A stretch of 50,979 nt of DNA, from the NCBI RefSeq assembly GCF_000759435.1, contig NZ_JRJG01000251.1:1-50979 (forward strand), read 5' to 3'. Below the pieces are notes generated by a model. It did not search any database and was not told the origin of the DNA. It was given only the letters and a program-made list of their open reading frames with translations. The position numbers were made by a program, and so were the translations under genes. Below, piece after piece: positions 1-8,070 of the stretch. The stretch's first letter is position 1, and every line of letters starts with the position of its first letter. The DNA comes from Hoeflea sp. BAL378 (lineage in GTDB: Bacteria > Pseudomonadota > Alphaproteobacteria > Rhizobiales > Rhizobiaceae).

Positions 1-44
1 CCCCTCTGTCACTTCGTGACATCTCCCCCGCAAGGGGGGAGATT
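1..44. repeat. GC-rich palindromic intergenic repeat, copy A
   Basis: Two consecutive hairpins are visible: TGTCAC/GTGACA around a TTC loop (7-21) and TCTCCCCC/GGGGGAGA around a GCAA-type loop (22-42). The same two-hairpin layout returns in reverse orientation at 151-196. Arrays of short dyad elements like this are common between rhizobial genes (family knowledge). The element may begin before the window, so the left boundary is not known. It could also act in transcription termination, but no T-run follows. Confidence 0.7.
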
Positions 45-150
45 GGCCGGCCGATACATCTCGCCCACCAGACTTCAGTCCCAATTCACCCGAAATGTAA
101 TTTGAAAAGGAACCAGAGGCCCGACGTGAGGTGGCGCACGCGGCCCCCCA

Positions 151-196
151 TCTCCCCCCTTGCGGGGGAGATGTCGGCGTAGCCGACAGAGGGGGG
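151..196. repeat. GC-rich palindromic intergenic repeat, copy B (inverted to copy A)
   Basis: TCTCCCCC/CGGGGGAGA (151-171) is followed by TGTCGGC/GCCGACA around a three-base loop (172-188) and a G-run (191-196). Relative to copy A the element is inverted, and the second hairpin carries paired changes that keep the stem (TGTCGGC/GCCGACA instead of TGTCAC/GTGACA). It lies just downstream of the cysS stop codon, so in the cysS transcript it would form a stable 3' structure. Confidence 0.7.
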
Positions 197-209
197 TGAA
201 GCCTGCTGC

Positions 210-1664
210 TCACCGCCGGACCTCCCATGTGGTCACCCGTTCCCCGGTCTCCGGATCCTTGCCGTCCTTGAGCTGGATGCCCTGCTCCAGCAACTCGTCG
301 CGGATTCTGTCCGCTTCGGCCCAGTTCTTGGCAGAGATGAAGGCGAGGCGTTCTTGAATGCGCGGCTCGATAGTTGGGTCCATTTTGTCGAATACGATTT
401 TTTCAGTCTCACCATCCGGCTTCTTCTTAAGATTCACAAAACCGAGATGATAAAGAGTGCTTCGAAGCCAATCCCGCGCCTCTTGGTCACCTCTTGAAGC
501 CGATTTGCTCAACTGGTCTAGATAAACCTTGAGGGCAGAGAAATTCAGATCTTCCGACAGAATCTCAACAGCGTGCTCATCCATTCTGAATTTTAGCGAA
601 GCCCCTTCAGAAGCGTCCGCCCATTTCCAAAGAGCCGCTTCCGCCTCCTCCAGCCGCTTCACGCTGAAATCGATCGGCTCCCGGTAATGCGTCATCAGCA
701 TGGCGAGCCTCAGCACCTCGCCCGGCCACTTGCGGCCGCCGAATTTCTCCGTCTCCAGCAGCTCCGCAATGGTGACGAAATTGCCCTCGGATTTCGACAT
801 CTTCCTGCCTTCGACCTGCAAAAAGCCGTTGTGCATCCACAGGTTCGCCATGCGGTCGGTGCCGTGGGCGCAGCAGGACTGGGCGATCTCGTTTTCGTGG
901 TGCGGGAAGATCAGGTCGAGGCCGCCGCCGTGGATGTCGAAGGTCTCGCCCAGGTGATGCTCGCTCATCACCGAGCATTCGATGTGCCAGCCGGGGCGGC
1001 CGTGGATGGTGAGGGTCTGGCCGTTCTCGGTGAAGACACCGTCCCAGCCGGGCTCGTCGGCGGCCGATTCCTTCCACAGCACGAAATCCGCCGGGTTGCG
1101 CTTGTGCTCCTCCACCGCGATGCGGGCGCCGGCCTGCTGGTCCTCGAGCTTGCGGTTGGACAGCTTGCCGTAGTCGGGCATCGAGCCCACCGCAAACAGC
1201 ACCTCGCGGCCCTCGCGGCCGGCCGTGACATAGGCGTTGCCCTTGTCGATCAGCGTCTGGATCATGGTCACCATGCCGTCGATATGGGCGGTCGCGCGCG
1301 GTTCGAATGTCGGCGGCAGGCAGCCGAGGGCTGCGGCGTCCTTGTGGAAGCGCGCGGCGGTCTTTTCGGTGACTTTCGCAATCGCCTCGTTGAGCGGCAG
1401 GTCGGGATAGTCGCGCAGCGCCCGGGCGTTGATCTTGTCGTCGACGTCGGTGATGTTGCGCACATAGGTGACGTGGGCCTCGCCATAGACATGCCGGAGC
1501 AGCCGGTAGAGCACGTCGAAGACGATCAGCGGGCGGGCATTGCCGATATGGGCGAAATCATAGACCGTCGGGCCGCAGACATACATGCGGACATTCTGCG
1601 GATCGATCGGCCGAAACTCTTCCTTGACCCGCGTCAGCGTGTTCCAGAATTTCAGTTCGCTCAT
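210..1664 (-). CDS. cysS: Cysteine--tRNA ligase
   Basis: Class I aminoacyl-tRNA synthetase that charges tRNA-Cys in the cytoplasm. The 484-aa product has the usual family length. Visible landmarks are the zinc-ligand Cys30 in [10 protein letters not shown], the HIGH-type motif HIGN at 39-42, Cys230 in WHIECSVM, the HHENE segment near 255-259 and KMSKS at 288-292. The start ATG gives [10 protein letters not shown], which fits the family N-terminus. The gene stands alone; the next same-strand gene upstream is the LysE-type exporter, about 190 bp away, so it probably has its own promoter. The C-terminus ends close to the inverted repeat pair. Nothing looks disrupted. Confidence 0.97.
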   Translation of the reverse strand: MSELKFWNTLTRVKEEFRPIDPQNVRMYVCGPTVYDFAHIGNARPLIVFDVLYRLLRHVYGEAHVTYVRNITDVDDKINARALRDYPDLPLNEAIAKVTEKTAARFHKDAAALGCLPPTFEPRATAHIDGMVTMIQTLIDKGNAYVTAGREGREVLFAVGSMPDYGKLSNRKLEDQQAGARIAVEEHKRNPADFVLWKESAADEPGWDGVFTENGQTLTIHGRPGWHIECSVMSEHHLGETFDIHGGGLDLIFPHHENEIAQSCCAHGTDRMANLWMHNGFLQVEGRKMSKSEGNFVTIAELLETEKFGGRKWPGEVLRLAMLMTHYREPIDFSVKRLEEAEAALWKWADASEGASLKFRMDEHAVEILSEDLNFSALKVYLDQLSKSASRGDQEARDWLRSTLYHLGFVNLKKKPDGETEKIVFDKMDPTIEPRIQERLAFISAKNWAEADRIRDELLEQGIQLKDGKDPETGERVTTWEVRR

Positions 1665-1856
1665 GTCAACTCCCCGATGCCGGCCCCCGGCCCGGGTCGT
1701 TTGTCCTGTTTGTGAAAGAAGACGAAAACGGCCGAGCCAGCGGGGCGCTAGCGAATAATGATGCCGCAGATGCAGGTGGCGCGTGCGCCGTGTGCCGTTT
1801 TCATGCTGGTCTTATCCCCGATTGCGCGGGTCCGGTCAAGATGATTGCTGCACCCC

Positions 1857-2480
1857 TCACCCGGCGAGGAAGCGGGCGATGAGCGAGGCCGACAGCGCCG
1901 CCATCACCAGCGCGATCAGCCCGTCGAGCACCCGCCAGGCCGAGGGCCGCGCGAACAGCGGCTCGAGCGCGCGGGCGCCGTAGCCGAGGCCGAAGAACCA
2001 CAGGAACGAGGCCGACATGGCGCCGAGCGCGAAGGCGAGCCGCGCCGCCCCCTCGTGGCGCGCGCTCAGCCCCCCTACCAGGAGCACGGTGTCGAGATAG
2101 ACATGCGGATTGAGGAAGGTGAAGGCGAGGCAGGTGAGCACCGCCGCCTTGAGCGATCCCGGCCCGGCCTTGGCCGCCGTGAGCGCCGAGGGCGACAGCG
2201 CTCGCCTGAGCGCCATCGCGGCATAGACCGCCAGGAAGGCGGCGCCGCCCAGCGTGACGGCGGCGATCAGCAGCTCGGAGCTCGAGATGATCGCGCCGAG
2301 GCCGGCCACGCCGAGCCCGATCAGCACCGCGTCCGACAGCGCGCAGATCAGGCACAGGATGAACACATGCTGGCGCAGCAGTCCCTGGCGCAGAATGAAG
2401 GCGTTCTGCGCGCCGATGGCGACGATCAGCGAGCCGCCGAGCAAAAGCCCGGAGATGGCGGGAGCAAGAAGGGAGGTCAT
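1857..2480 (-). CDS. LysE/ArgO-family amino-acid exporter
   Basis: A 207-aa inner-membrane protein with about six hydrophobic segments. The N-terminal pattern GAQNAFILRQGL and the FLNPHVYLDT segment are typical of LysE/ArgO exporters of basic amino acids. The exact substrate cannot be read from sequence. I placed the start at the ATG at 2480 (MTSLLAPAIS) because that is where similarity to the family begins; the open frame continues much further upstream, but only as antisense-like coding inside the neighbouring gene. It begins five bases after the SRAP gene stops and is probably co-transcribed with it. No LysG-type regulator is adjacent. Confidence 0.88.
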   Translation of the reverse strand: MTSLLAPAISGLLLGGSLIVAIGAQNAFILRQGLLRQHVFILCLICALSDAVLIGLGVAGLGAIISSSELLIAAVTLGGAAFLAVYAAMALRRALSPSALTAAKAGPGSLKAAVLTCLAFTFLNPHVYLDTVLLVGGLSARHEGAARLAFALGAMSASFLWFFGLGYGARALEPLFARPSAWRVLDGLIALVMAALSASLIARFLAG

Positions 2481-2485
2481 CGGAT

Positions 2486-3283
2486 CTAGAACAGTTTCAT
2501 CTGGTCGGGCGGAGCATCCGCCGGCTTGGGTTTGGCCGCCGGCTTGGCGGGCCTGGCGGCAGGCTCGTCCAAGGGCGCGGCATCGGTCGCCGGCGCCTGC
2601 ACCTCGGGCCCGGTGTTGGCGACCTTGTTGACGAGGTCGGAGACGCGGATCGCCTCGAAATAACCGTCCGGCGCGGGCGCCATCAGCTCGGCCACGTCGC
2701 GCGGCTCCTGGGTGAGGCAGTCGAGCCAGCGCGCGAAATCCTCGGGCCGGATCACCACCGGCATGCGGTCGTGGATCGGCGCGATCTCGCGGTTCGGCCC
2801 CACCGTCAGGATCGCCGCCGTGTCGATCTCCGCCCCGTCGGCGCTCATGTAGGTTTCCATCAGCCCGGCGAAGGCGACGATGCCGCCGGCCCTGGGCCGG
2901 ATCCAGTAGGGGACGGATTTCTGCTTCGAGCCTTTTGGCGGGCGGTGCCATTCGTAGAAGCCCGAGGCCGCCACCAGCACGCGGCGGTGGCGCATGGCGG
3001 CGCGGAACGAGGCTTTCTCGATCGCCGTCTCCGAGCGGGCATTGATCAGCAGCGGAAACTCGGCCGGATCCTTGACCCAGCCCGGGATGAACCCCCAGCG
3101 CGCCAAGAGCGCCCTGCGGTCGGTGCGGTTGTCGCCCGTCTCCCGGCGGCGGTCGCCGGCCACGATCAGGATCGGCTGCGTCGGCGCTATGTTGTAGCGC
3201 GCCGGGAAATCCTCGATCTCCTCGAGCCCGAACAGTTCCTGCACCTCTTCAGGCGTTGCTGTCAGCGAAAAACGGCCACACAT
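2486..3283 (-). CDS. SOS response-associated peptidase (SRAP/YedK/HMCES family)
   Basis: SRAP proteins crosslink to abasic sites in single-stranded DNA through the amino-terminal Cys2, shielding them at replication forks. The start was set at the ATG at 3283 so that the protein begins MCGRFSLT, exposing the catalytic Cys after Met removal. Other family signs are the ARYNIAPTQ segment, WGFIPGW, INARSET, the FYEW motif and HDRMPVV with the conserved His. The 265-aa product is longer than E. coli YedK because of an Ala/Pro/Lys-rich tail (about the last 35 residues). That tail ends in QMKLF, resembling a beta-clamp-binding pentapeptide (see findings). The gene directly precedes the LysE-like exporter. 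Confidence 0.93.
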   Translation of the reverse strand: MCGRFSLTATPEEVQELFGLEEIEDFPARYNIAPTQPILIVAGDRRRETGDNRTDRRALLARWGFIPGWVKDPAEFPLLINARSETAIEKASFRAAMRHRRVLVAASGFYEWHRPPKGSKQKSVPYWIRPRAGGIVAFAGLMETYMSADGAEIDTAAILTVGPNREIAPIHDRMPVVIRPEDFARWLDCLTQEPRDVAELMAPAPDGYFEAIRVSDLVNKVANTGPEVQAPATDAAPLDEPAARPAKPAAKPKPADAPPDQMKLF

Positions 3284-3374
3284 CGCCAATCCATGGCTGA
3301 GGATTCCCGGAGGGTCAAGAAGCGCGCGAACCGGCGCAAGCTCCGAACGCGAAGACCGCGGCATGGCGGGCGGT

Positions 3375-4079
3375 CTAGACGGGCGAATTGACCATTCTGT
3401 CGGACACGATCCGTCCGTCTTCCAGGGTGACGATACGGTCCGCCAGTTCGAGGATGCGGTTGTCGTGGGTGACCATCACCGTGGTGGTGCCGCGCTTTTG
3501 CCCCAGTTTCTTGAGCATCGCCACCACGTTCAAGCCGCTCTCCTTGTCGAGCGCCGCCGTCGGCTCGTCGGCGAAGACGATGTCGGGATTGCCGACCAGC
3601 GCCCGGGCCACCGCCACCCGCTGCTTCTGCCCGCCGGACAGGTTGGCCGGCAGATAATCCATCCGATCGGCAAGCCCGAGCAGCGACAAAGCGTGGCGCG
3701 CAGCCTCCCGTTCGGCCTCCGGATCATTGAGGCGATGGACCTGCAGCCCCATCTGCACATTCTGCATCGCAGTCAGGCTGCCGTGCAGATTGTGCGCCTG
3801 AAAGATGAAACCGAGCCTGCGCCTGAGCGCCTCGTTGAGCGCATTGCCCGCACCCATCAGCTCATGGCCGAGCAGGTTGATCGAGCCGTCCTGCAGGTCG
3901 CGCAGGCAGCCCATCAGCGTCAGCACCGTTGTCTTGCCCGAGCCCGAAGGCCCCATCAGCACGGTCAGGCTGCCGCGCGCGACCTTCAGATCGACGTCGA
4001 AAATCGCCTGCTTGCGGGCCTCGCCCGTGCCGAACCAATGGTTCAGCCCGGCGACAATGATCGGAAATTCCTCGCTCAT
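3375..4079 (-). CDS. ABC transporter ATP-binding protein, DevA-like
   Basis: A 234-aa nucleotide-binding subunit of a MacB/DevA-type exporter. Walker A is GPSGSGKT (43-50), the signature is LSGGQ (147-151) and Walker B is IVFADE (167-172) followed by PTAALD. MSEEFPIIVAGLNHWFGTGE at the N-terminus and the order ATPase-permease-adaptor match the DevA family. It is the last gene of a three-gene operon, ten bases after the permease gene. The cytoplasmic ATPase would drive the FtsX-type permease; in heterocystous cyanobacteria DevBCA exports glycolipid, but here the substrate is unknown. Confidence 0.92.
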   Translation of the reverse strand: MSEEFPIIVAGLNHWFGTGEARKQAIFDVDLKVARGSLTVLMGPSGSGKTTVLTLMGCLRDLQDGSINLLGHELMGAGNALNEALRRRLGFIFQAHNLHGSLTAMQNVQMGLQVHRLNDPEAEREAARHALSLLGLADRMDYLPANLSGGQKQRVAVARALVGNPDIVFADEPTAALDKESGLNVVAMLKKLGQKRGTTTVMVTHDNRILELADRIVTLEDGRIVSDRMVNSPV

Positions 4080-4089
4080 CGCCCGCCCC

Positions 4090-5262
4090 TCAAAACAGGT
4101 CTGCCGGATCGGCCGCCGCCAGCCTGCGGGTGGCGATGGCGCCGGACAGCGAGCAGGCGACCAGCGTTCCGATCAGCACGATGACGGCCATGTCCCACGT
4201 CATCGCCAAAGGCAGATTGGTGGCCTTCTTCATGCCGGCCAGCAGTCCTGTGCCCACAATCACGCCGGGAATGAAGCCGAACACGGCCAGGATCAACGCT
4301 TCCTCAAAGACAATGCCGAGGAAGAATGTCTGCGGATAGCCCATCGCCTTGAAGGTCGCGTATTCGGACAGATGATCGGCGACGTCGGTCGAGAGCACCT
4401 GATAGACAATGACGATGCCGACCAGCACGCCGATGATCACGCCGAAGCCGAAAATGATCCCGGTCGGCCGCTTGGTCTGCTGGTATTTCAGATCCTCGGC
4501 CTTGGCCTGGGCGTAGGAGCGGATGCGCAGCGACTTGTCGGAGACCAGATCGCGCAACCGGGCAGACACCACATCCGGATCCGCTCCCGGCGCCACCTTG
4601 AGCAGAATGTGATCGGGCGCCGCCGACCGGCGCGCCGGAAACAGCGACAGGAAGGTCTGGTCCGACATGATCAGATAGCCGTCGCCGCCAAACCCGCCGC
4701 CGCCCTGAAACGTGTCATAGAGCGTCAAGGTCTTGCCGGTCACCTCGAAGCTCGCCGGGGTCTGCGGGCGGATCGCGGCGGCCTCCTCGCGCGGCAGGCC
4801 GCGGGTGGCCATGTCGAGAATGCCGGAATCGTTGAGCTGCAGCGTCGCCAGCTTGGGTTTGAGCACCGGGCTCAGGAAATCCGGCAGCGTCGGATCGATG
4901 CCGAAGCTGGTGAGCCCCAGCGTCTTGGTCGGCCGCGGCCAGCTTGTGTTGCCGACGAAGATGCCGGTGCCGAGCGTCACCTCCGGATCGGCCTGGGCCT
5001 GGAACAGCCATTGCCGCGCGACATTGCCGCCCTCGGTCATGGAATTGGCGTCCGAGGCCGAGATCATGATGTCGGCGGCAAAGAACTCGTAGGGCTTCAG
5101 CGTCGCCGTCGCCATCGAGTTCATGATGCCCAGTTGCACGAACACCAGAACATTGGCGAAGGCCACGCCGGAAATGGCGGCTGCGAAGCGGGTGCGGCTG
5201 TGGCTCAGTTGCAGCCAGCCGATCGGCAGACGCCCGAACAGCCATTGCAGCCAGCGGTTCAT
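4090..5262 (-). CDS. ABC transporter permease, DevC-like (FtsX/MacB superfamily)
   Basis: The 390-aa product has an N-terminal membrane segment (about 22-45), a large extracytoplasmic domain (about 50-260) and three C-terminal membrane segments, the topology of DevC/MacB mechanotransmission permeases. The start LQWLFGRLPIGWLQLSHSRTRFAAAISG resembles DevC proteins. It overlaps the end of the adaptor gene by four bases, implying translational coupling. It should form an inner-membrane dimer that works with the ATPase encoded downstream and the HlyD-type adaptor encoded upstream. No outer-membrane TolC-like gene lies in the window. Confidence 0.9.
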   Translation of the reverse strand: MNRWLQWLFGRLPIGWLQLSHSRTRFAAAISGVAFANVLVFVQLGIMNSMATATLKPYEFFAADIMISASDANSMTEGGNVARQWLFQAQADPEVTLGTGIFVGNTSWPRPTKTLGLTSFGIDPTLPDFLSPVLKPKLATLQLNDSGILDMATRGLPREEAAAIRPQTPASFEVTGKTLTLYDTFQGGGGFGGDGYLIMSDQTFLSLFPARRSAAPDHILLKVAPGADPDVVSARLRDLVSDKSLRIRSYAQAKAEDLKYQQTKRPTGIIFGFGVIIGVLVGIVIVYQVLSTDVADHLSEYATFKAMGYPQTFFLGIVFEEALILAVFGFIPGVIVGTGLLAGMKKATNLPLAMTWDMAVIVLIGTLVACSLSGAIATRRLAAADPADLF

Positions 5263-6497
5263 GGATTGCTCTTGGCAGCGGGCGCCAGGGTGCGGGTGTC
5301 GATGCGGGCGATGACTTCCAGATTGGTGTAGCGCGCCGCCACCTTGGAGGAAGCCGCGTCCAGTTCGACCATCACCTTGATCACCCGTGCATCGGTATTG
5401 GCCGCGGTATCGTCCGACAGCAGGCCCTGGCGTCCGACGGTCAGGCCGATGGATTTGACCCGGCCCTGCAGCGTCTGGCCGATGGCGACGGCCGCCAGTT
5501 CCACCGGCTGGCCGATCGCGACATTCGCGATCCGGTCCTGATAGACCTCCACCTCGGCCATCATCTGATCGGTGTCGCCGATCTGCATGATGCCGTCGCT
5601 CGGCGGGCGTTCGCCCGGATTGGCCATCGAATCGAGCACCACGCCGCTGATCGGCGACAGAACGGCGGAGCGGATCAGATCCTGCTCGGCGCGGGCGAGC
5701 TCCGCCTTGGCGGCGTCGAGATTGCGCGCCGCGACGATCACATCGGGCTGCAACTCGGCTTCCTGGCTTGCAAAGCGCGACAGCGTCGCCTCGGCTTTCT
5801 GCACCGCAAGACCCGCCTGGCGCTGGGCTGCGGCGAGCGAATCGAGCGAAGCCTGGGTGATCACGCCGCGTTCGAACAAGGCCTTGGAGCGTTCATAGTC
5901 GGCGGCCGCCTCCATGCCTGAACTGCGGGCCTGTTCCAGGGCGGCGAGGGCTTCGGCTTGCGAGTTCTTGACAGACTCGGTGGTCTGCACCAGCGCCGCT
6001 TCGCGCACGGCGACATTTGCCTCAGCCTGAAGCACCGCGCCTTCAAGCTGGCCCCGATTGTCCAGCCGCGCCACCACCGCGCCTTTTTCAACGCGGTCAC
6101 CGATGCTGACCAGCACCTCGGCGATACGGGCGTCGCCGGCGCCGAAGGGAGGCGCCACGATCGACACATCGCCACGCGGCATCAGCCGGGCCAATCCGAC
6201 AACATCGCTGACCTGCATGGTTGCCGCCATCTCTTTCGGCATTTCCATATTGGGCGGCAGGGCAATCGGCTTCTTCGCACCGCCGCCGGGCTGCAGCCCG
6301 GTCAGCGCGTAGAATTTCTGCAAGGCGGTGGGCTGATAATACATGCCGATCACCCCGCCCGAGAACATGAACACCGGAATCAGGAACACCAGGAGGTAGC
6401 GCTTGTGAAAGCGGAAACGCCGCCGGGTCACTTGCGGGTGGGCGGAGGCTTGCCGGATGACAGGCAGCGGCAGATCGGTGTCAGGTGGAGTGGTCAT
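5259..6497 (-). CDS. HlyD-family periplasmic adaptor, DevB-like
   Basis: This 412-aa membrane-fusion protein has one N-terminal membrane anchor (about 31-50), a lipoyl-like half ending near GDRVEKGAVVARLD, a long Ala/Glu/Gln-rich helical hairpin (about 160-270), and the second beta half containing SPISGVVLDSMANPGERP. This is the order expected for HlyD/DevB adaptors that link an inner-membrane ABC transporter to an outer-membrane channel. It is the first gene of the DevBCA-like operon. The AT-rich divergent region upstream (6498-6709) should contain its promoter. Confidence 0.92.
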   Translation of the reverse strand: MTTPPDTDLPLPVIRQASAHPQVTRRRFRFHKRYLLVFLIPVFMFSGGVIGMYYQPTALQKFYALTGLQPGGGAKKPIALPPNMEMPKEMAATMQVSDVVGLARLMPRGDVSIVAPPFGAGDARIAEVLVSIGDRVEKGAVVARLDNRGQLEGAVLQAEANVAVREAALVQTTESVKNSQAEALAALEQARSSGMEAAADYERSKALFERGVITQASLDSLAAAQRQAGLAVQKAEATLSRFASQEAELQPDVIVAARNLDAAKAELARAEQDLIRSAVLSPISGVVLDSMANPGERPPSDGIMQIGDTDQMMAEVEVYQDRIANVAIGQPVELAAVAIGQTLQGRVKSIGLTVGRQGLLSDDTAANTDARVIKVMVELDAASSKVAARYTNLEVIARIDTRTLAPAAKSNP

Positions 6498-6538
6498 GGC
6501 GAAGTCCGATTCTCAAGTACCGCGGGATCAAGCTCGAT

Positions 6539-6558
6539 ACATAGATTTATTTATATGT
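6539..6558. promoter_or_regulatory. AT-rich divergent promoter region with short dyad
   Basis: Between the divergent DevB-like gene and the Nudix gene lies an AT-rich spot, unusual in this GC-rich window. It contains ACATA and TATGT arms 10 bases apart, and on the minus strand a TATAAAT-like -10 candidate. It is a reasonable site for the devBCA promoter and perhaps an operator. No regulator gene is adjacent, and the arms are too short for certainty. Confidence 0.35.
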
Positions 6559-6709
6559 TTTCGCAATGCGCAAACCTGCCACGGCGACCGTGGCACACGG
6601 TTTCCCGGCCTTGTTCCCTCCGAAACAGCCGGACCCGTTTTCAGGGTTGCCTGCACTGGAAAACTCGCCACATTGCACAGGCTGTGCACGCGGGAGACAA
6701 GGCCAGGCC

Positions 6710-7150
6710 ATGAAAGATCACAAGAGCGCACCCCGCCCCGGCCCGGCACTCGCCGTCTCGGTGGCGATCGAGCGGGGCGGCAGGTTCCTGCTGGTGCTGC
6801 GCGCCAATCCGCCGGCCCAGCACATGTATGCCTTCCCCGGCGGCCGGGTCGATCCCGACGAGGCGCTGGAGGATGCGGCGCTGCGCGAACTCGAGGAGGA
6901 GACCGGGCTGAGGGCGACCAACGCGCGGCCCTTCGCCAGTTTCGACCTCGGCGCGGACGACCCCGGCGGCGGCTCGCACTTCTTTTTGACCGTCTTCCTC
7001 GCCGACGATCCGGGCGGGGAGCCGGTGGCGCAGGACGACGCCAGGGAAGTGGGCTGGTTCACTTCCGACGAAATCCGCGCGCTCAGCACACCGCCCAGCA
7101 TGATCGCCTGCATCGACATGCTGGCTGAGGGCCGGGACCGGCCGCGCTGA
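6710..7150 (+). CDS. Nudix hydrolase
   Basis: A 146-aa protein with a complete Nudix box, GGRVDPDE followed seven residues later by RELEEETGL, matching GX5EX7REUXEEXGU; it should hydrolyse a nucleoside diphosphate linked to another group using Mg2+. The substrate cannot be told, although the ADP-ribose/NUDT-like overall pattern is plausible. I chose the ATG at 6710 (MKDHKSAPRP) over an upstream in-frame ATG at 6566 because family similarity starts near residue 12 (ALAVSVAIE) and a purine-rich GGGAGA stretch lies before it. It is divergent from the DevBCA-like operon and followed by the TIGR02301 gene. Confidence 0.9.
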   Translation: MKDHKSAPRPGPALAVSVAIERGGRFLLVLRANPPAQHMYAFPGGRVDPDEALEDAALRELEEETGLRATNARPFASFDLGADDPGGGSHFFLTVFLADDPGGEPVAQDDAREVGWFTSDEIRALSTPPSMIACIDMLAEGRDRPR

Positions 7151-7233
7151 GCGCCATCGGCGACGGTCCCGGGCTCCCCTTCCCCCCGTTGGTCGGGATT
7201 TCATCCCGCGCTGTCTTGGTGTAAGGAGCGGTC

Positions 7234-7671
7234 ATGTTCCGCTCCCGTGCGCCGATCCTCGCCCTCGTCCTGTCCGTGGCCCTCGCCGGCGGCGTAAGGG
7301 ACGCATGGGCGCAGGAGGCCGAGGCGACGGAGGAAGAGGCGACCGTGGTGGTGCCGGACCTGCCGCCGCCGCCCTATGAGGCGCGGCTGTTGCGGCTCGC
7401 CGAAATCCTCGGATCGGTGCAGTACCTGCGCAATCTGTGCAGTCCGGAGGAGGAAACCGGCTGGCGCGACAGCATGCAGGCGCTGCTCAACAGCGAGACC
7501 GCCGGGGAGGCCGATCGCCGCGAGCAGCTCACCGCCGGATACAACCGCGGTTTCCGCGCCTTCGCCTCGGTCTACACCAGTTGCACGGAGGCCGCCGTGG
7601 TCGCCGAGGAGCGATACCGTCACGAAGGTGCAACACTTGTGGCGGAAATTGTTTCCCGCTATGGAAATTAA
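7234..7671 (+). CDS. TIGR02301-family secreted protein
   Basis: A 145-aa protein with a cleavable signal peptide (LALVLSVALAGGVRDAWA, cleavage near residue 26), an acidic linker, a PPPPYEARLLRLAEILGSVQYLRNLC segment and a helical remainder with a second Cys at TSCTEAA. This matches the TIGR02301 family, restricted to Alphaproteobacteria and of unknown function. The two cysteines (in NLCSPEE and TSCTEAA) could form a periplasmic disulfide. GGAG lies eight bases before the ATG. The stop codon overlaps a CtrA-like site for the next gene. Confidence 0.82.
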   Translation: MFRSRAPILALVLSVALAGGVRDAWAQEAEATEEEATVVVPDLPPPPYEARLLRLAEILGSVQYLRNLCSPEEETGWRDSMQALLNSETAGEADRREQLTAGYNRGFRAFASVYTSCTEAAVVAEERYRHEGATLVAEIVSRYGN

Positions 7672-7682
7672 CGGTTTGTTAA
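7668..7682. promoter_or_regulatory. Candidate CtrA box (TTAA-N7-TTAA)
   Basis: The two TTAA half sites are exactly seven bases apart (TTAACGGTTTGTTAA), the consensus spacing for the alphaproteobacterial cell-cycle regulator CtrA, with the favoured C after each half site. The site overlaps the stop codon of the TIGR02301 gene and lies 82 bases before the ATG of the 89-aa gene. Binding is inferred from the motif only. Confidence 0.45.
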
Positions 7683-7763
7683 CCGCTATCGACGCAGCCC
7701 CGTGCCGGAACGGTTCAAGCCGTGCTAGGCTCGTTAATGTCCTGGTAAGTTAAAGTTGGATTT

Positions 7764-8033
7764 ATGACCCATCCCACCCCGCATACGCCCGAAGAACTCG
7801 ACGATCTCATCGTCCAGGAGAAGCTTCAGGTCGCCCTCGAGCTCCAGCACGACGCCTGGGCCGAAAGCACGGCCGACGGCATCGAGCCGGAGATCATCGC
7901 CGATGCCGCGATGATCACCGCCATCCGCGAGACCGTGCGGGCGCTGGGCGAGGAACAGGCTGAAGCCCTGGTGGAATCGCTCCGGGTCCGTATCCTGGCT
8001 GGTGAATTCTCCCCCGAACGTGTGCTACAGTAG
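7764..8033 (+). CDS. Conserved hypothetical small acidic protein
   Basis: An 89-aa acidic, largely helical cytoplasmic protein with no signal peptide or cysteine. I do not recognise a named family. The sequence has patterns such as ELDDLIVQEKLQVALELQHDAWAES and VESLRVRILAGEFSPERVL. Normal codon use and the ATG start support it as a real gene. A promoter with a candidate CtrA box lies upstream, and the next gene begins within 40 bases of its stop, so the two may be co-transcribed. Function unknown. Confidence 0.7.
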   Translation: MTHPTPHTPEELDDLIVQEKLQVALELQHDAWAESTADGIEPEIIADAAMITAIRETVRALGEEQAEALVESLRVRILAGEFSPERVLQ

Positions 8034-8070
8034 GAACTGTGTTTCACTAGGATTATCCGCGGGGATCAAG

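Noticed and set aside
7672-7685. CGGTT/AACCG dyad as a terminator for the TIGR02301 gene
   Set aside because: The stem is only five bases with no T-run; the TTAA-N7-TTAA reading explains the same bases better.
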